This document shows, piece by piece, positions 28,722 to 38,816 of a stretch of 64,000 bases of DNA (position 1 is its first letter; each line of letters starts with the position of its first letter). A program made the translations under genes and the position numbers. The notes beneath the pieces are model-generated. The model made no database searches. It worked only from the letters and a program-made list of their open reading frames with translations, and had not been told where the DNA came from. This DNA comes from Hespellia sp. (GTDB taxonomy: Bacteria > Bacillota > Clostridia > Lachnospirales > Lachnospiraceae), in the NCBI GenBank assembly GCA_028693555.1, contig JAQUVD010000013.1, forward strand, positions 1 through 64,000, written 5' to 3'.

Positions 28722-29825
28722 ATGAAAAAAACATTAATGATAAAAGATACACCAGTTTTAGAGATTGATGAGAACCTGCAGTGTAAAATTCTAGATTTTG
28801 ACCGATTGCCTTTTTCTTTGAGAAAAGAAAGGGTGACAGGAGAAGATTACTATAATTGGGCTGCAAATCGAATTCTTCCAATAGACAGAATATATGCAAA
28901 AGAAATTCTAAATGCGTATGGATTATCTCAATCAAGTCATTATGACGTCTTTCTGAAATGCCGCGGATTTAGTCTGATGGACTCCTATTGGATAAAAGAA
29001 GAGGATGATACAATCACATGGGAAAAAAGAAATCTTTTTAAGAATGCTATTTCGCTTTCGATTGTTGAGACTTCACTCTCTGGACGAACAAATATACATT
29101 CCATCCCATTAAATGAAAGCAGAAAAAAGATTACAGAGCCAACACCGGAGTTGACAACATTAGGAGTGAATGCAAAAGCGTGGATTCGAGAAAATGAGGT
29201 TCTATATTTGCATAAAGTTGGAAAAAATGAGATTGCAGCAAACGATATTCTAAATGCATTGGACTTTAAACATATCGAATATAAATTATCTACAGACGAA
29301 CAGATTTCAAAATACATTAGTGCAGAAAGAAAAGGCTGGTTGGATGGAGTGGGAGAGAAGATTGTTCATTCAAAAATCTTTACATCCGAAGATAAATCGT
29401 TTGTTTCGTTCGAGGAGATTGAAAAATTTTGTTCGTTTTATAATATGGACCCAATAGATGTTGCAATTCAGATTTCCTCTCAAAAATATCATGAAATGCA
29501 GGTGGCTGATTATATCATGAATAATTCAGATCGGCACACACAAAACTGGGGATTTATTATGGATAATGAATCAGGAAAATTAATCGACTTATGTGATTTA
29601 TTTGATCACGACCGGGCATTTCATTTGTCAGAAAATTTACGATCACAAACATCTTACGAAGAGTCTCTTGAAAAGTCAGCAGTAAAATCTGTAGGGATAA
29701 TCAAGCCGGATTTCAAAAAAATAGTTGAGATGGACAAACCGGAGCTCATGAGTGACCAACAATGGAACATGGTAAAAAATCATGTGGCGATTCTGAAAGA
29801 TGTGCTTAAAACGAGTTCTCAATGA
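28722..29825 (+). CDS. HipA-like serine/threonine kinase, orphan
   Basis: The 367-residue protein resembles HipA-type kinases in its C-terminal half: the catalytic loop NNSDRHTQNWGF (around Asp270) and the metal-binding segment CDLFDHDRAF follow the family layout. The N-terminal 190 residues do not look like classical HipA. Family toxins phosphorylate aminoacyl-tRNA synthetases or other proteins. No HipB-type antitoxin gene fits upstream (only 70 bases) or directly downstream, so it may be regulated otherwise. It follows the tRNA-Arg and looks acquired. Confidence 0.8.
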   Translation: MKKTLMIKDTPVLEIDENLQCKILDFDRLPFSLRKERVTGEDYYNWAANRILPIDRIYAKEILNAYGLSQSSHYDVFLKCRGFSLMDSYWIKEEDDTITWEKRNLFKNAISLSIVETSLSGRTNIHSIPLNESRKKITEPTPELTTLGVNAKAWIRENEVLYLHKVGKNEIAANDILNALDFKHIEYKLSTDEQISKYISAERKGWLDGVGEKIVHSKIFTSEDKSFVSFEEIEKFCSFYNMDPIDVAIQISSQKYHEMQVADYIMNNSDRHTQNWGFIMDNESGKLIDLCDLFDHDRAFHLSENLRSQTSYEESLEKSAVKSVGIIKPDFKKIVEMDKPELMSDQQWNMVKNHVAILKDVLKTSSQ

Positions 29826-29885
29826 TTATAGAAATATTATTGTTACTCTCATAACCTATATAAACAAAAACGGAAAACCAAAAGT

Positions 29886-29962
29886 AAACAAATTATTCCT
29901 CACTTTTATTCCTCACCATGTTATAATACATGGGTGAGGAATAAGTGGGGAATAATTTGTTT
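29886..29962. promoter_or_regulatory. Large palindromic operator-promoter of the AlbA_2/Schlafen-type gene
   Basis: The left arm 29886-29917 and right arm 29933-29962 form a near-perfect inverted repeat of about 30 bp. The centre is CATGTTATAATACATG, so the TATAAT -10 (29922-29927) lies at the dyad axis. Each arm carries two copies of an ATTCCTCAC-type unit, on the other strand GTGAGGAAT. This suggests cooperative binding of a repressor, probably the downstream protein itself. Confidence 0.75.
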
Positions 29963-29978
29963 AGGAGAGAATATAACA

Positions 29979-31372
29979 TGAAGCATATAGAGGATATAGT
30001 AAACGAACTGATCAAGTATCCTTCGGAGGAAGATTGGTTTGAGTTTAAAGAAAACTGGTATGAAGCAGTCGGTATAGGAGAATATATTTCATCTATGTCA
30101 AACACTGTAGCAATGCGTGGAAAAGAAAACGCTTACTTAATATGGGGGGTGAATAATGAGACGCACGAGCTAACGGATACAACATTTAATTATCATGTGG
30201 ATGTGAAAAATGAACCGTTAGAACATTTTTTGGCACGTCAGATAACACCAGATATCAATTTCGAGTTTCATGAAAGACAAATTGACAAAAAGAGAGTGGT
30301 TGTTCTTATCATTCCAGCAGCGAATAAAGTTCCAACAGCATTTTGTGGAAACCGATTTATACGAATTGGGTCAAGTAAAGTAAATTTGAATAAATATCCA
30401 GAACGTGAGTCAAAGCTATTTAGTATTTTGAAAAATGGTATACCTACACTGGAAAATACGGAAAGTGATAGTCAGGAATTGACATTCCGGAAGCTGTTTA
30501 TGTATTATGAGGATAAAGGAATTGTGCTTAATAAAAATACATTTGAGAAAAATCTTGGATTGTTGACAAAAGAGGGGAAGTATAATCTGTTGGCAAGTTT
30601 ATTATCGGATGACAGTAAAATGTCCGTTAGAGTCTCAATTTTCAGGGGGACTGATAAAGCAACACCACTGTACGCTGTGCGAGAGTTTGGAAATAACTGC
30701 TTGCTTATTTCGTTAGATAAAGTTATCGAATATGCAGATGTGCTAAATATTATGCAGGCAGATGAAACAAATAGAGTTGTAGAACGAAAAGAAGTTCCAC
30801 TGTTTAACCAGAGCGCATTTCGTGAAGCAATTATTAATTCCTTCGTTCATAATGCATGGATTGACGGGAATGCACCAATGATTACCGTGTATTCTGATAG
30901 AATAGAAATATTATCTAGAGGAAAACTAGCACCAAATCAGACGATGGAAGGATTCTTTTCAGGGGAGTCTATTCCAGTAAATCAACGATTATCTGATATT
31001 TTTTTGCAGTTGCATATTAGTGAGCGATCAGGAAGAGGTGTTCCAGTAATCACTCATGTTTATGGTAAAGAAGCATTTGAATTTAGAAAAAATTCTATAG
31101 TTGTTACTATTCCATTTGAAAAATTATTGATGCAAGCAGAGGAAAAAGTGAGGAATAAAGAAGGGGAAAAAGTGAGGAATAAATCATTAACCCTGACCAG
31201 ACAAACTATATTGTCAGAGATGAGGAATAACCCAAATATAACTCAAGAACAGCTCATGCATGTGGTGGGAATAGGAAAAACAGCAATATACAATAATCTT
31301 GTATTTTTGCGTAACAATGGGTACATTGAACGAATAGGATCAAAGAAAAAGGGATATTGGAAAGTATTATAA
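29979..31372 (+). CDS. ATP-binding regulator with AlbA_2/Schlafen-type and winged-helix domains
   Basis: From ATG 29979 the protein has 464 residues; an upstream in-frame start at 29945 is possible but lies inside the operator. It begins with an AlbA_2 (Schlafen-like) domain (DWFEFKENWYEAVGIGEYISS and NAYLIWGVNNE), then a GHKL-type ATPase remnant (REAIINSFVHNAW..ITVYSDRIEILSRG) and ends with a winged helix (TQEQLMHVVGIGKTAIYNNLVFLRNNGYI). Such proteins are putative transcription regulators. An 8-residue repeat EKVRNKEG occurs twice near residue 390. GGAG lies about 13 bases before the chosen ATG. Confidence 0.8.
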
Positions 31373-31405
31373 TTGTATTTTAGAATAAAGTTCTATAGGA
31401 ATTGT

Positions 31406-31545
31406 TATGCAGGCTATTCAGGAAGCAATTAGACCGTCGGCTGATTTGAGAAATCATTATAATGAGATTTCGAAGCAGTGTAGAGAAAATAAAGAGGCTG
31501 TCATTATTACGGAAAATGGAAGAGGATGATAAGATGAAACAATTT
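31406..31545 (+). pseudogene. Phd/YefM-type antitoxin fragment, frameshifted
   Basis: From ATG 31406 the frame reads MQAIQEAIRPSADLRNHYNE and on to CRENKEAV. This matches the N-terminus of Phd/YefM antitoxins (IRPSADLRNNYNEIS...). After about residue 32 the homology continues in another frame (IITENGRG), so one base has been gained near 31500, and the rest of the gene is missing. No matching RelE/Doc toxin is present. Confidence 0.65.
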
Positions 31546-31680
31546 GCAGTGCAAAAAGCAGTACGGGGAATGGATTTAAAAAGACTTAGAAACAAGTATG
31601 TTTCGAAATCAAGTGTGTACAGTGATAGATATTGATGACAGAAATCGGAAAATTAAGATATACAATTACCGGAAAGACTA

Positions 31681-31820
31681 TATTTATCGGGCATTTTAAA
31701 AGGTGGGATGTTGGTTGCATCTATCATTGGAGTTGACATGAGGGCAACTATGGATATTGATACAACAGTTAAATCATTACCACTAAATGGGGCAGATTCG
31801 GAGCAGATGAGAGCTTTGTA
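31681..31820 (+). pseudogene. AbiEii-type nucleotidyltransferase toxin fragment
   Basis: The frame reads GILKGGMLVASIIGVDMRAT followed by MDIDTTVKSLPL and stops at TAG 31818-31820. This is the nucleotidyltransferase core of AbiEii/AbiGii toxins (FVLKGG..L....R.T.DID.T). Both the N-terminal helix and the C-terminal two thirds are gone, and no intact AbiEi antitoxin is adjacent. It is a remnant of an abortive-infection toxin-antitoxin pair. Confidence 0.65.
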
Positions 31821-31890
31821 GTTTGCGGAAGGAAAAGTTGTGATAAGTGAACAAAACAGAAGATTCAGAAAGAGCGGTGGAAAGTAGAAA

Positions 31891-32679
31891 ATGAAAATAG
31901 AAGAGTTAGTGCTTAAAAGATATGCTTATTTAAATGAAACAGACTTGATGATTTGGAGACATGTTGTAAATGATAAAAGGCATGCAGCCAATCTGATAAT
32001 TGACGAATTGGCTGCTGAGACGAATGTTTCACGCACTACAGTTTCTCGGTTTGTAAAGAAGATTGGACTGGAAGGATATAGCGAATTTAAAGTTCTTCTA
32101 CGTCTTGAGAGAGAAGATGAAATGGGCGATGTCAGTACGCAGGATTATGATTTAGCATGTGATGCGATTATCAACTATGTAGAAGAGCAAAAGACGAAAA
32201 ATTACGATGATGCCTGTAAAATGGTCTACGATGCGAAAAAAGTTTTTATATATGGGTCGGGGGACATTCAGCGATCTGTTGCCAGACAGTTGAAGAGAAT
32301 GTTCACATCATGTCAGGAGATGATTTATGATATCGCAGGGTCAACTGTTGATAGTTCCTATTATAAGATGATTGACGAGGGTGATGTCGTGATTCTTATT
32401 TCCTTAAGCGGAAACAATGAGAATGTATTAGACATTGCGCGTAAGATGAAGATTCTTGGTGCTAAGATTATTTCGATTACAGAGTTCAAGAATAATCAGC
32501 TGACAGCAATCAGTGACGAGGCGTTATACATTTCCTCAACCAACCTGAACTTCCTAAAGGATCATCCAGATTACAAGATTACAATGCTATATTATGTCTT
32601 AGCAGAACTATTTTTTATTCGTTACTGCATTTACAAAAAGAACCGCCTGCATCAGGAAGGGAAGGCTTGTGATATGTAA
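31891..32679 (+). CDS. MurR/RpiR-family transcription regulator
   Basis: The 262-residue protein has an N-terminal helix-turn-helix (NLIIDELAAETNVSRTTVSRFVKKIG, about 32-57) and a SIS domain (about 110-240; VFIYGSGDIQRSV, VILISLSGNNENVLDIA) that binds phosphosugars. It sits directly upstream of an alpha-glucoside PTS operon, so it probably controls that operon in response to a phosphorylated sugar. Its own terminator follows. Family members act as repressors or activators; which applies here is unknown. Confidence 0.9.
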   Translation: MKIEELVLKRYAYLNETDLMIWRHVVNDKRHAANLIIDELAAETNVSRTTVSRFVKKIGLEGYSEFKVLLRLEREDEMGDVSTQDYDLACDAIINYVEEQKTKNYDDACKMVYDAKKVFIYGSGDIQRSVARQLKRMFTSCQEMIYDIAGSTVDSSYYKMIDEGDVVILISLSGNNENVLDIARKMKILGAKIISITEFKNNQLTAISDEALYISSTNLNFLKDHPDYKITMLYYVLAELFFIRYCIYKKNRLHQEGKACDM

Positions 32680-32721
32680 AGAACAAAAGAAATTTTTAAA
32701 TCATAAATGAAATAGAATGTC

Positions 32722-32772
32722 AAGGATTCACATCAAAGTGAGAATTTTTCACAACGGATGTGAATCTTTTTT
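32722..32772 (+). terminator. Terminator after the RpiR gene
   Basis: GATTCACATC and GATGTGAATC form a perfect 10-bp stem with a 22-base loop, followed by TTTTTTT. Confidence 0.85.
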
Positions 32773-32798
32773 TGCTTATGTGAAAGATGACAGAAGTG

Positions 32799-32837
32799 CG
32801 CAAATCGCTTGCGATATAAGAATGAATTTAGTATGCT
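32799..32837 (+). promoter_or_regulatory. Promoter and candidate RpiR operator of the alpha-glucoside operon
   Basis: TTGCGA (32809-32814), a 17-base spacer and TATGCT (32832-32837) form a possible promoter. Its -35 is overlapped by the inverted repeat CGCAA-N5-TTGCG (32799-32813). The position fits an operator of the RpiR regulator encoded upstream. Confidence 0.5.
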
Positions 32838-32907
32838 ATGTCCATGTCAAAGGCCTAGACGTACGTTTTATCTAATTGAATAAAGTAATGAGAGGAGAAA
32901 GTTTCAT

Positions 32908-34476
32908 ATGATGAAAAAAATTCAGCGTTTCGGAGGCGCGATGTTTACACCAACATTACTCTTCGCATTCGCAGGTATTATGGTTGGATTCTCGATTGTA
33001 TTTCAGAATTCAGCAATCATGGGATCGTTAGCAGACGATACAACTATTTGGTATCAGTTTTGGGGAGTCGTATCTTCTGGAGCATGGATGGTATTTAACC
33101 AGTTACCGTTATTATTTGCAATTTCACTTCCAATCGCATTAGCGAAAAAACAACAGGCAAGAGCTTGTTTGGAAGCAATCGCAACGTACCTTACATTTAA
33201 CTACTTTATAGGATCAATGCTTTCAAGTTGGGGTGGATTCTTTGGTGTTGACTTCACCGCAGAAGTAAGTACAGGTAGCGGGCTTGCAATGGTCGCAGGT
33301 ATCAAAAGTTTAGATACAGGTATGATTGGAGCATTATTAATCTCAGGCATCGTAATCTGGGCCCATAACAAATTCTATGATGTAGAATTACCAGATGCAA
33401 TCGGATTATTCCGTGGCTCATCTTTCGTAGTAGCAATTTGTTTTTTCCTTATGCTTCCAATCGCATTTGCGACATGTCTCATTTGGCCACACGTACAGGA
33501 TGGTATGAGACACATGCAGACATTCTTCATTAACAGTGGAAACGTAGGAATCTGGTGCTATGCATTCTTACAGAAGATTTTGATTCCAACAGGACTTCAT
33601 CATTTCGTATATGCACCATTCTGCTATGACAATGCAATTGTTCAGGGTGGAACATCTGTGTACTGGGCAACACACATTCAGGAGTTCCAGACATCAGCTC
33701 AGAGCTTAAAGTCAATGTATCCAATTGGATTCTCATTATCTGGATTGTCAAAAGTATTTGGTTCTCTGGGGGTATGTGGAGCGTTCTGCTACACAGCAAG
33801 ACCTGAGAAGAAAAAGAAAGTTCTCGGACTTATGATTCCAGCTACTTTAACAGCTGTACTTACAGGTGTTACAGAACCATTAGAGTTCACATTCTTATTT
33901 ATCGCACCAGTATTGTTTGTTGTACACGCATTCTTAGATGCCTGTCTTCAGACAATTGCATTTGCACTCGGAGTTGTAGGTGACTTCGGTGGAGGTATCA
34001 TCAACTGGGTAGTTCTGAACTGGCTTCCACTTGGAATGTACCATTACAAAACATACATCATTCAGGTAGTACTTGGACTGATATTCATGGTTATCTGGTT
34101 CGTTGCTTTCGTATTCTTAATTAAAAAATTTGATTTGAAAACACCTGGTCGTGAAGCGGATGATGAAGAAACAAAACTTTTCTCAAAGAATGAATATCTT
34201 GAGAAAAAAGATGAGAACGGAAAGAAAGTCAGCAAAACAGCAGCACAGGCTATGAAATACATGGAACTCGTTGGAGGACCTGAAAACGTAGTTGATGTAA
34301 CGAACTGTGCAACAAGACTTCGTCTTACATTAAAAGATGATTCCATATTAGCACCAGAAGCTCGATTCAAAGAAGCTGGAGCACACGGATTGGTACACAA
34401 TGGAACAGCCATTCAGATTATCGTTGGACTCTCGGTACCAAACGTAAGAGATGAATTTGAAAGCCTTATGCCATAG
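32908..34476 (+). CDS. PTS alpha-glucoside transporter, EIICB component
   Basis: This membrane protein imports and phosphorylates a sugar. The 522-residue protein has an EIIC domain of about 10 transmembrane segments (to about residue 415), a charged linker and a C-terminal EIIB domain with the phospho-Cys467 in VTNCATRLRL. The similarity is to the GlvC/MalB group for alpha-glucosides such as maltose and related disaccharides. A fused EIIA is absent; the glucose-type EIIA gene ends the same operon. GAGGAG lies upstream of the ATG. Confidence 0.92.
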   Translation: MMKKIQRFGGAMFTPTLLFAFAGIMVGFSIVFQNSAIMGSLADDTTIWYQFWGVVSSGAWMVFNQLPLLFAISLPIALAKKQQARACLEAIATYLTFNYFIGSMLSSWGGFFGVDFTAEVSTGSGLAMVAGIKSLDTGMIGALLISGIVIWAHNKFYDVELPDAIGLFRGSSFVVAICFFLMLPIAFATCLIWPHVQDGMRHMQTFFINSGNVGIWCYAFLQKILIPTGLHHFVYAPFCYDNAIVQGGTSVYWATHIQEFQTSAQSLKSMYPIGFSLSGLSKVFGSLGVCGAFCYTARPEKKKKVLGLMIPATLTAVLTGVTEPLEFTFLFIAPVLFVVHAFLDACLQTIAFALGVVGDFGGGIINWVVLNWLPLGMYHYKTYIIQVVLGLIFMVIWFVAFVFLIKKFDLKTPGREADDEETKLFSKNEYLEKKDENGKKVSKTAAQAMKYMELVGGPENVVDVTNCATRLRLTLKDDSILAPEARFKEAGAHGLVHNGTAIQIIVGLSVPNVRDEFESLMP

Positions 34477-34488
34477 TCTGGCATAAGG
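34464..34488 (+). repeat. Hairpin enclosing the EIICB stop codon
   Basis: CCTTATGCCA (34464-34473) and TGGCATAAGG (34479-34488) form a perfect 10-bp stem, and the TAG stop codon lies in the 5-base loop. No T-run follows, so it is more likely an mRNA-stabilising or processing element than a terminator. Confidence 0.75.
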
Positions 34489-34523
34489 GTACCAAAGCGA
34501 AATCCATAGAATAAAAATAATAA

Positions 34524-35903
<1,380 letters not shown>

Positions 35904-35954
35904 GATTTAAACATATAAATTCGAAAAGTATACGAAAAAGAAAGAGGAGAAGAA

Positions 35955-36437
35955 ATGATAGCAAAATTATTACAGTCAGGTGTCAATATATTTCGCGATG
36001 AGAAGAAGAATCTGTGCATTCAAATGGTTGCATTTGTCATATTACCAATTTTATACCTTGTATTTTTGAATATCAACGCAGTTGTACTTGGGCAATCCAT
36101 CGGTGATATCCTACAGAAGAGCGCGACAGAGTGTCTGAACATGATTTTGATGTTTGCATCATTATACTCAGGCTATATTGTGTGGGCATATTTCAAAAAT
36201 CAGGCATCGAGATTTACCATGATGTCATACGGCATTGTATTTGTGACTCAGGTCGTGCAGAAGAATGTAATCACACTTGCAATCATGATTTTCTACCTCT
36301 ATCAATTTGTCGGATTTCACGGAATCAAACAAAGATGGCAGGAAGCGAAGTGGGAAAAAGGAATCTTAACGATTCCTGCAGCACTTCTTGTACTGCTTGT
36401 GTCTGCGGGTGTGATTTTCGTGAGAACAAGACTTTAG
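35955..36437 (+). CDS. Unknown small membrane protein
   Basis: I do not recognise this 160-residue protein. It has four or five hydrophobic segments (about 23-45, 55-75, 80-100, 105-118, 137-155) with a short charged loop (KQRWQEAKWEKG) before the last. It lies inside the alpha-glucoside operon with an AGGAG upstream of its start. No motif points to a function; an accessory role in sugar uptake or sensing is possible but only inferred from context. Confidence 0.75.
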   Translation: MIAKLLQSGVNIFRDEKKNLCIQMVAFVILPILYLVFLNINAVVLGQSIGDILQKSATECLNMILMFASLYSGYIVWAYFKNQASRFTMMSYGIVFVTQVVQKNVITLAIMIFYLYQFVGFHGIKQRWQEAKWEKGILTIPAALLVLLVSAGVIFVRTRL

Positions 36438-36456
36438 TTAGAAGAAAGGGAAATAG

Positions 36457-37632
36457 ATGAAGAAAAGTAGTCGAAAATATTCCTTTCTGGTTTTGTACTT
36501 CATATCCTACATGAGTTTTTCATTTTGTATGACAAAGTTTACGCCATATTTGTCAAGTCTAGGATATGATGCAATGTATCGAGGAATTATCATATCGGGA
36601 TATGCAATCACAACGATTGTGTTCCAATTGTTGTTTGGCTTTTTATCTGATCATTTCCAGTCGGTAAAGAAACTCATTATAGTCGCAGTCGCAGGTCTTG
36701 GAATCTCATCTGTACTATTGTTTCAAAAAGGACTTGGAATGTTCGCCGCACAATTACTTTTAATTAGTCTATCAGGCGGATTGGTAAATTCCCTTTGTGG
36801 TATGTATGATACATGGGTGCTTGGTGTCGATCATGAAATGCAGAAGTCTTTGTCGTTTATCAAAGCCTTCGGTTCCGTTGGATGGGCACTGGGAAGCGTG
36901 ATTGCATCTCAAATTATTTTGAAATTCATGTATTCAGGGCTTGGTGTCAGTGTGCTGATTCTGGCAGGATTGTCTATATGTAATGTCGTATTTTTACCAG
37001 ACATTCAGAGCATTGAAAGAAAAGATAAAATCAAGTTACAGGATGTGCTTCAACTTTTTCACATTCCGGGATATACGTTATTAGTTTTTGTTCTTTTTCT
37101 TATGTATGCAGTTGTTGTAGCTAATAGTTGCACCGTTATTGATAAAATGATCGCTTTAAATGCAACAGACTTTGAGATTTCCTTGAAGTTCGCATTTGGA
37201 TCACTTTTAGAAATTCCAACGTATTTAGCGGGGGCTTACCTCTTGAAAAAGTTTAAAGCCATTCATCTGCTACATTTCAGCGCAGCAATGATGACCATAC
37301 AGTTCATTCTGTTTGCATTAGCCAATAATGCAGGCGCAATGATTTTTATCAGCTTATTACAGATATTTTCCACGCCAATCATTTTGATTGCCTCAAAGAT
37401 GATTATTCTGGAAATATCACCAGACTATTTACGCAATAGTAGTCAGCTGATTGCACTTAGTATTTTTATGGGGGTGTCTTCATTGATGATTCCTTCCATC
37501 GCTGGATTTTTCGGCGTACATGTCGGATTTGATATCACATTAGCAGGAGTAGCGATGCTGGGAGTTTTATCATTAATATTAATATTCTGGTTAAAACATA
37601 TATTCCATAAACATAACATCATGATGGAATAA
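36457..37632 (+). CDS. MFS transporter, oligosaccharide:proton symporter-like
   Basis: The 391-residue protein has about 12 transmembrane segments with the MFS loop FGFLSDHFQSVKKL between segments 2 and 3. The overall look is of the LacY-like MFS group. It starts 19 bases after the unknown membrane protein and is followed by the EIIA gene. In a PTS operon it may bring in the same glucoside unphosphorylated, or export sugar. The substrate is not known. Confidence 0.85.
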   Translation: MKKSSRKYSFLVLYFISYMSFSFCMTKFTPYLSSLGYDAMYRGIIISGYAITTIVFQLLFGFLSDHFQSVKKLIIVAVAGLGISSVLLFQKGLGMFAAQLLLISLSGGLVNSLCGMYDTWVLGVDHEMQKSLSFIKAFGSVGWALGSVIASQIILKFMYSGLGVSVLILAGLSICNVVFLPDIQSIERKDKIKLQDVLQLFHIPGYTLLVFVLFLMYAVVVANSCTVIDKMIALNATDFEISLKFAFGSLLEIPTYLAGAYLLKKFKAIHLLHFSAAMMTIQFILFALANNAGAMIFISLLQIFSTPIILIASKMIILEISPDYLRNSSQLIALSIFMGVSSLMIPSIAGFFGVHVGFDITLAGVAMLGVLSLILIFWLKHIFHKHNIMME

Positions 37633-37647
37633 GAAGAGAGGATTAAA

Positions 37648-38136
37648 ATGTTTGGATTATTTGGAAAGAAAAAAGAAGCAAAAAATGCCAATGAGATTGT
37701 ATCTCCTGTCAATGGAAAATGTATCGCATTGGATGATGTAAAAGATGATGCATTTTCACAACATATGCTTGGAGATGGTATCGCATTTGAGATGACAGAT
37801 GATATGGTAGGTTCTCCCACTGCGGGTACAATTACAATGGTAGCCGATACGTATCACGCATTTGGAATCGAGGCAGAAGGTGGCTTTGAAGTACTTGTCC
37901 ACGTAGGACTCGAAACCGTTGCGCTGAAAGGCAAAGGAATGGAGCCACAATGTAAAGTGGGAGATAAAGTGAAAATTGGAGCTCCACTTCTTAAGGTTGA
38001 TCTTGAAGTGATGAAAGAGAATAACATTGACCTTACAATTCCAGTCATCTTTACAAATGGAGATAATTTTGAGATTACAATTTCAGGCGTCGGCGCGGAT
38101 GTTTCACGTGGCGAGAGTGTGGTAGCAACATACTAA
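37648..38136 (+). CDS. PTS glucose-type EIIA component
   Basis: This is the cytoplasmic phosphocarrier that passes phosphate from HPr to EIIB. The 162-residue protein has the EIIA-Glc blocks IVSPVNGKCIALDDV, GDGIAFE and the active-site His85 in VLVHVGLETVAL. The catalytic partner is probably the EIICB encoded in the same operon, which lacks an EIIA domain. A terminator follows at 38208. Confidence 0.94.
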   Translation: MFGLFGKKKEAKNANEIVSPVNGKCIALDDVKDDAFSQHMLGDGIAFEMTDDMVGSPTAGTITMVADTYHAFGIEAEGGFEVLVHVGLETVALKGKGMEPQCKVGDKVKIGAPLLKVDLEVMKENNIDLTIPVIFTNGDNFEITISGVGADVSRGESVVATY

Positions 38137-38207
38137 TATCGACATAGAGAGACGAAAAGTAGAAATCGCACAAATATAAAAGCGATTATTAATAGCAAAT
38201 AGAAATT

Positions 38208-38247
38208 AAGGGCGTGTCAGCAGTGAAAACTGCAGGCACGCCCTTTT
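38208..38247 (+). terminator. Terminator of the alpha-glucoside operon
   Basis: AAGGGCGTG (38208-38216) pairs with CACGCCCTT (38237-38245) around a 20-base loop, followed by a short T stretch. Confidence 0.85.
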
Positions 38248-38450
38248 GAAAACAGTTTATGGCACAACCTAGAAGGGGGAAATGAAGATGTGCATAATGG
38301 TCTTACGAATCATGGTCCCATGTGTAATGGTTTGTTCCTTTTACAAACCTGAGTAATTATTTCTGCATTGTGCTGATGTTTGCAGAACTGGTATAGACCA
38401 TAAAAAAGAGAGAGGACAGTTACGTCTCTATCAGACCATTTTTGAAGTTT

Positions 38451-38708
38451 ATGGGGATTTATATTTTTCTGAAAAAGGAATTTTCTGATATCCCAGAGAA
38501 AGAACTCTACATTATTGATGGCGGTGATCCGGGAACGATGCAGTCTCAGACGGTGAAATCAGTATGAAACCTGTCGGATAAATTCTGCAATCAGCTCAAA
38601 AAAGAAAGCTGTCCAATCGTGAAATATCCGGAGTATGAATTCCCGTCTGCTGAGCGTACGCCGCAGAATGTACGATATTTTAAGAATTTTGATTTTAGAT
38701 TGAAATAG
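38451..38708 (+). pseudogene. Broken reading frame with one in-frame TGA
   Basis: From ATG 38451 one frame runs 86 codons to TAG at 38706, interrupted only by TGA at 38565-38567. It would read MGIYIFLKKEFSDIPEKEL.. and continue NLSDKFCNQLKKESCPIVKY after the TGA. I do not recognise it. The even codon use on both sides of the TGA suggests a recently broken gene, not chance. The rest of 38248-38816 shows nothing I can name. Confidence 0.4.
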
Positions 38709-38816
38709 AAGAATAAAGGGAGTATGGGAGGTTGAGGAATACAATTGTAGTTAAAGATTGAATAAATCCCTTTGAAGTGATACGATATGAATGAGAAAAC
38801 AGGGAGGGATTTAAGT

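Noticed and set aside
28508-31890. Integrated element bounded by att repeats at the tRNA-Arg 3' end
   Set aside because: I found no second copy of the tRNA 3' end in the window and no integrase gene, so integration boundaries are not supported.
38565-38567. In-frame TGA read as selenocysteine
   Set aside because: No selenocysteine insertion hairpin is obvious downstream and no selenoprotein family matches, so a broken gene is more likely.
38248-38816. Cobalamin riboswitch before the B12-binding protein gene
   Set aside because: I could not find the B12-box core (GCCACTG-type) or a matching fold in this region.
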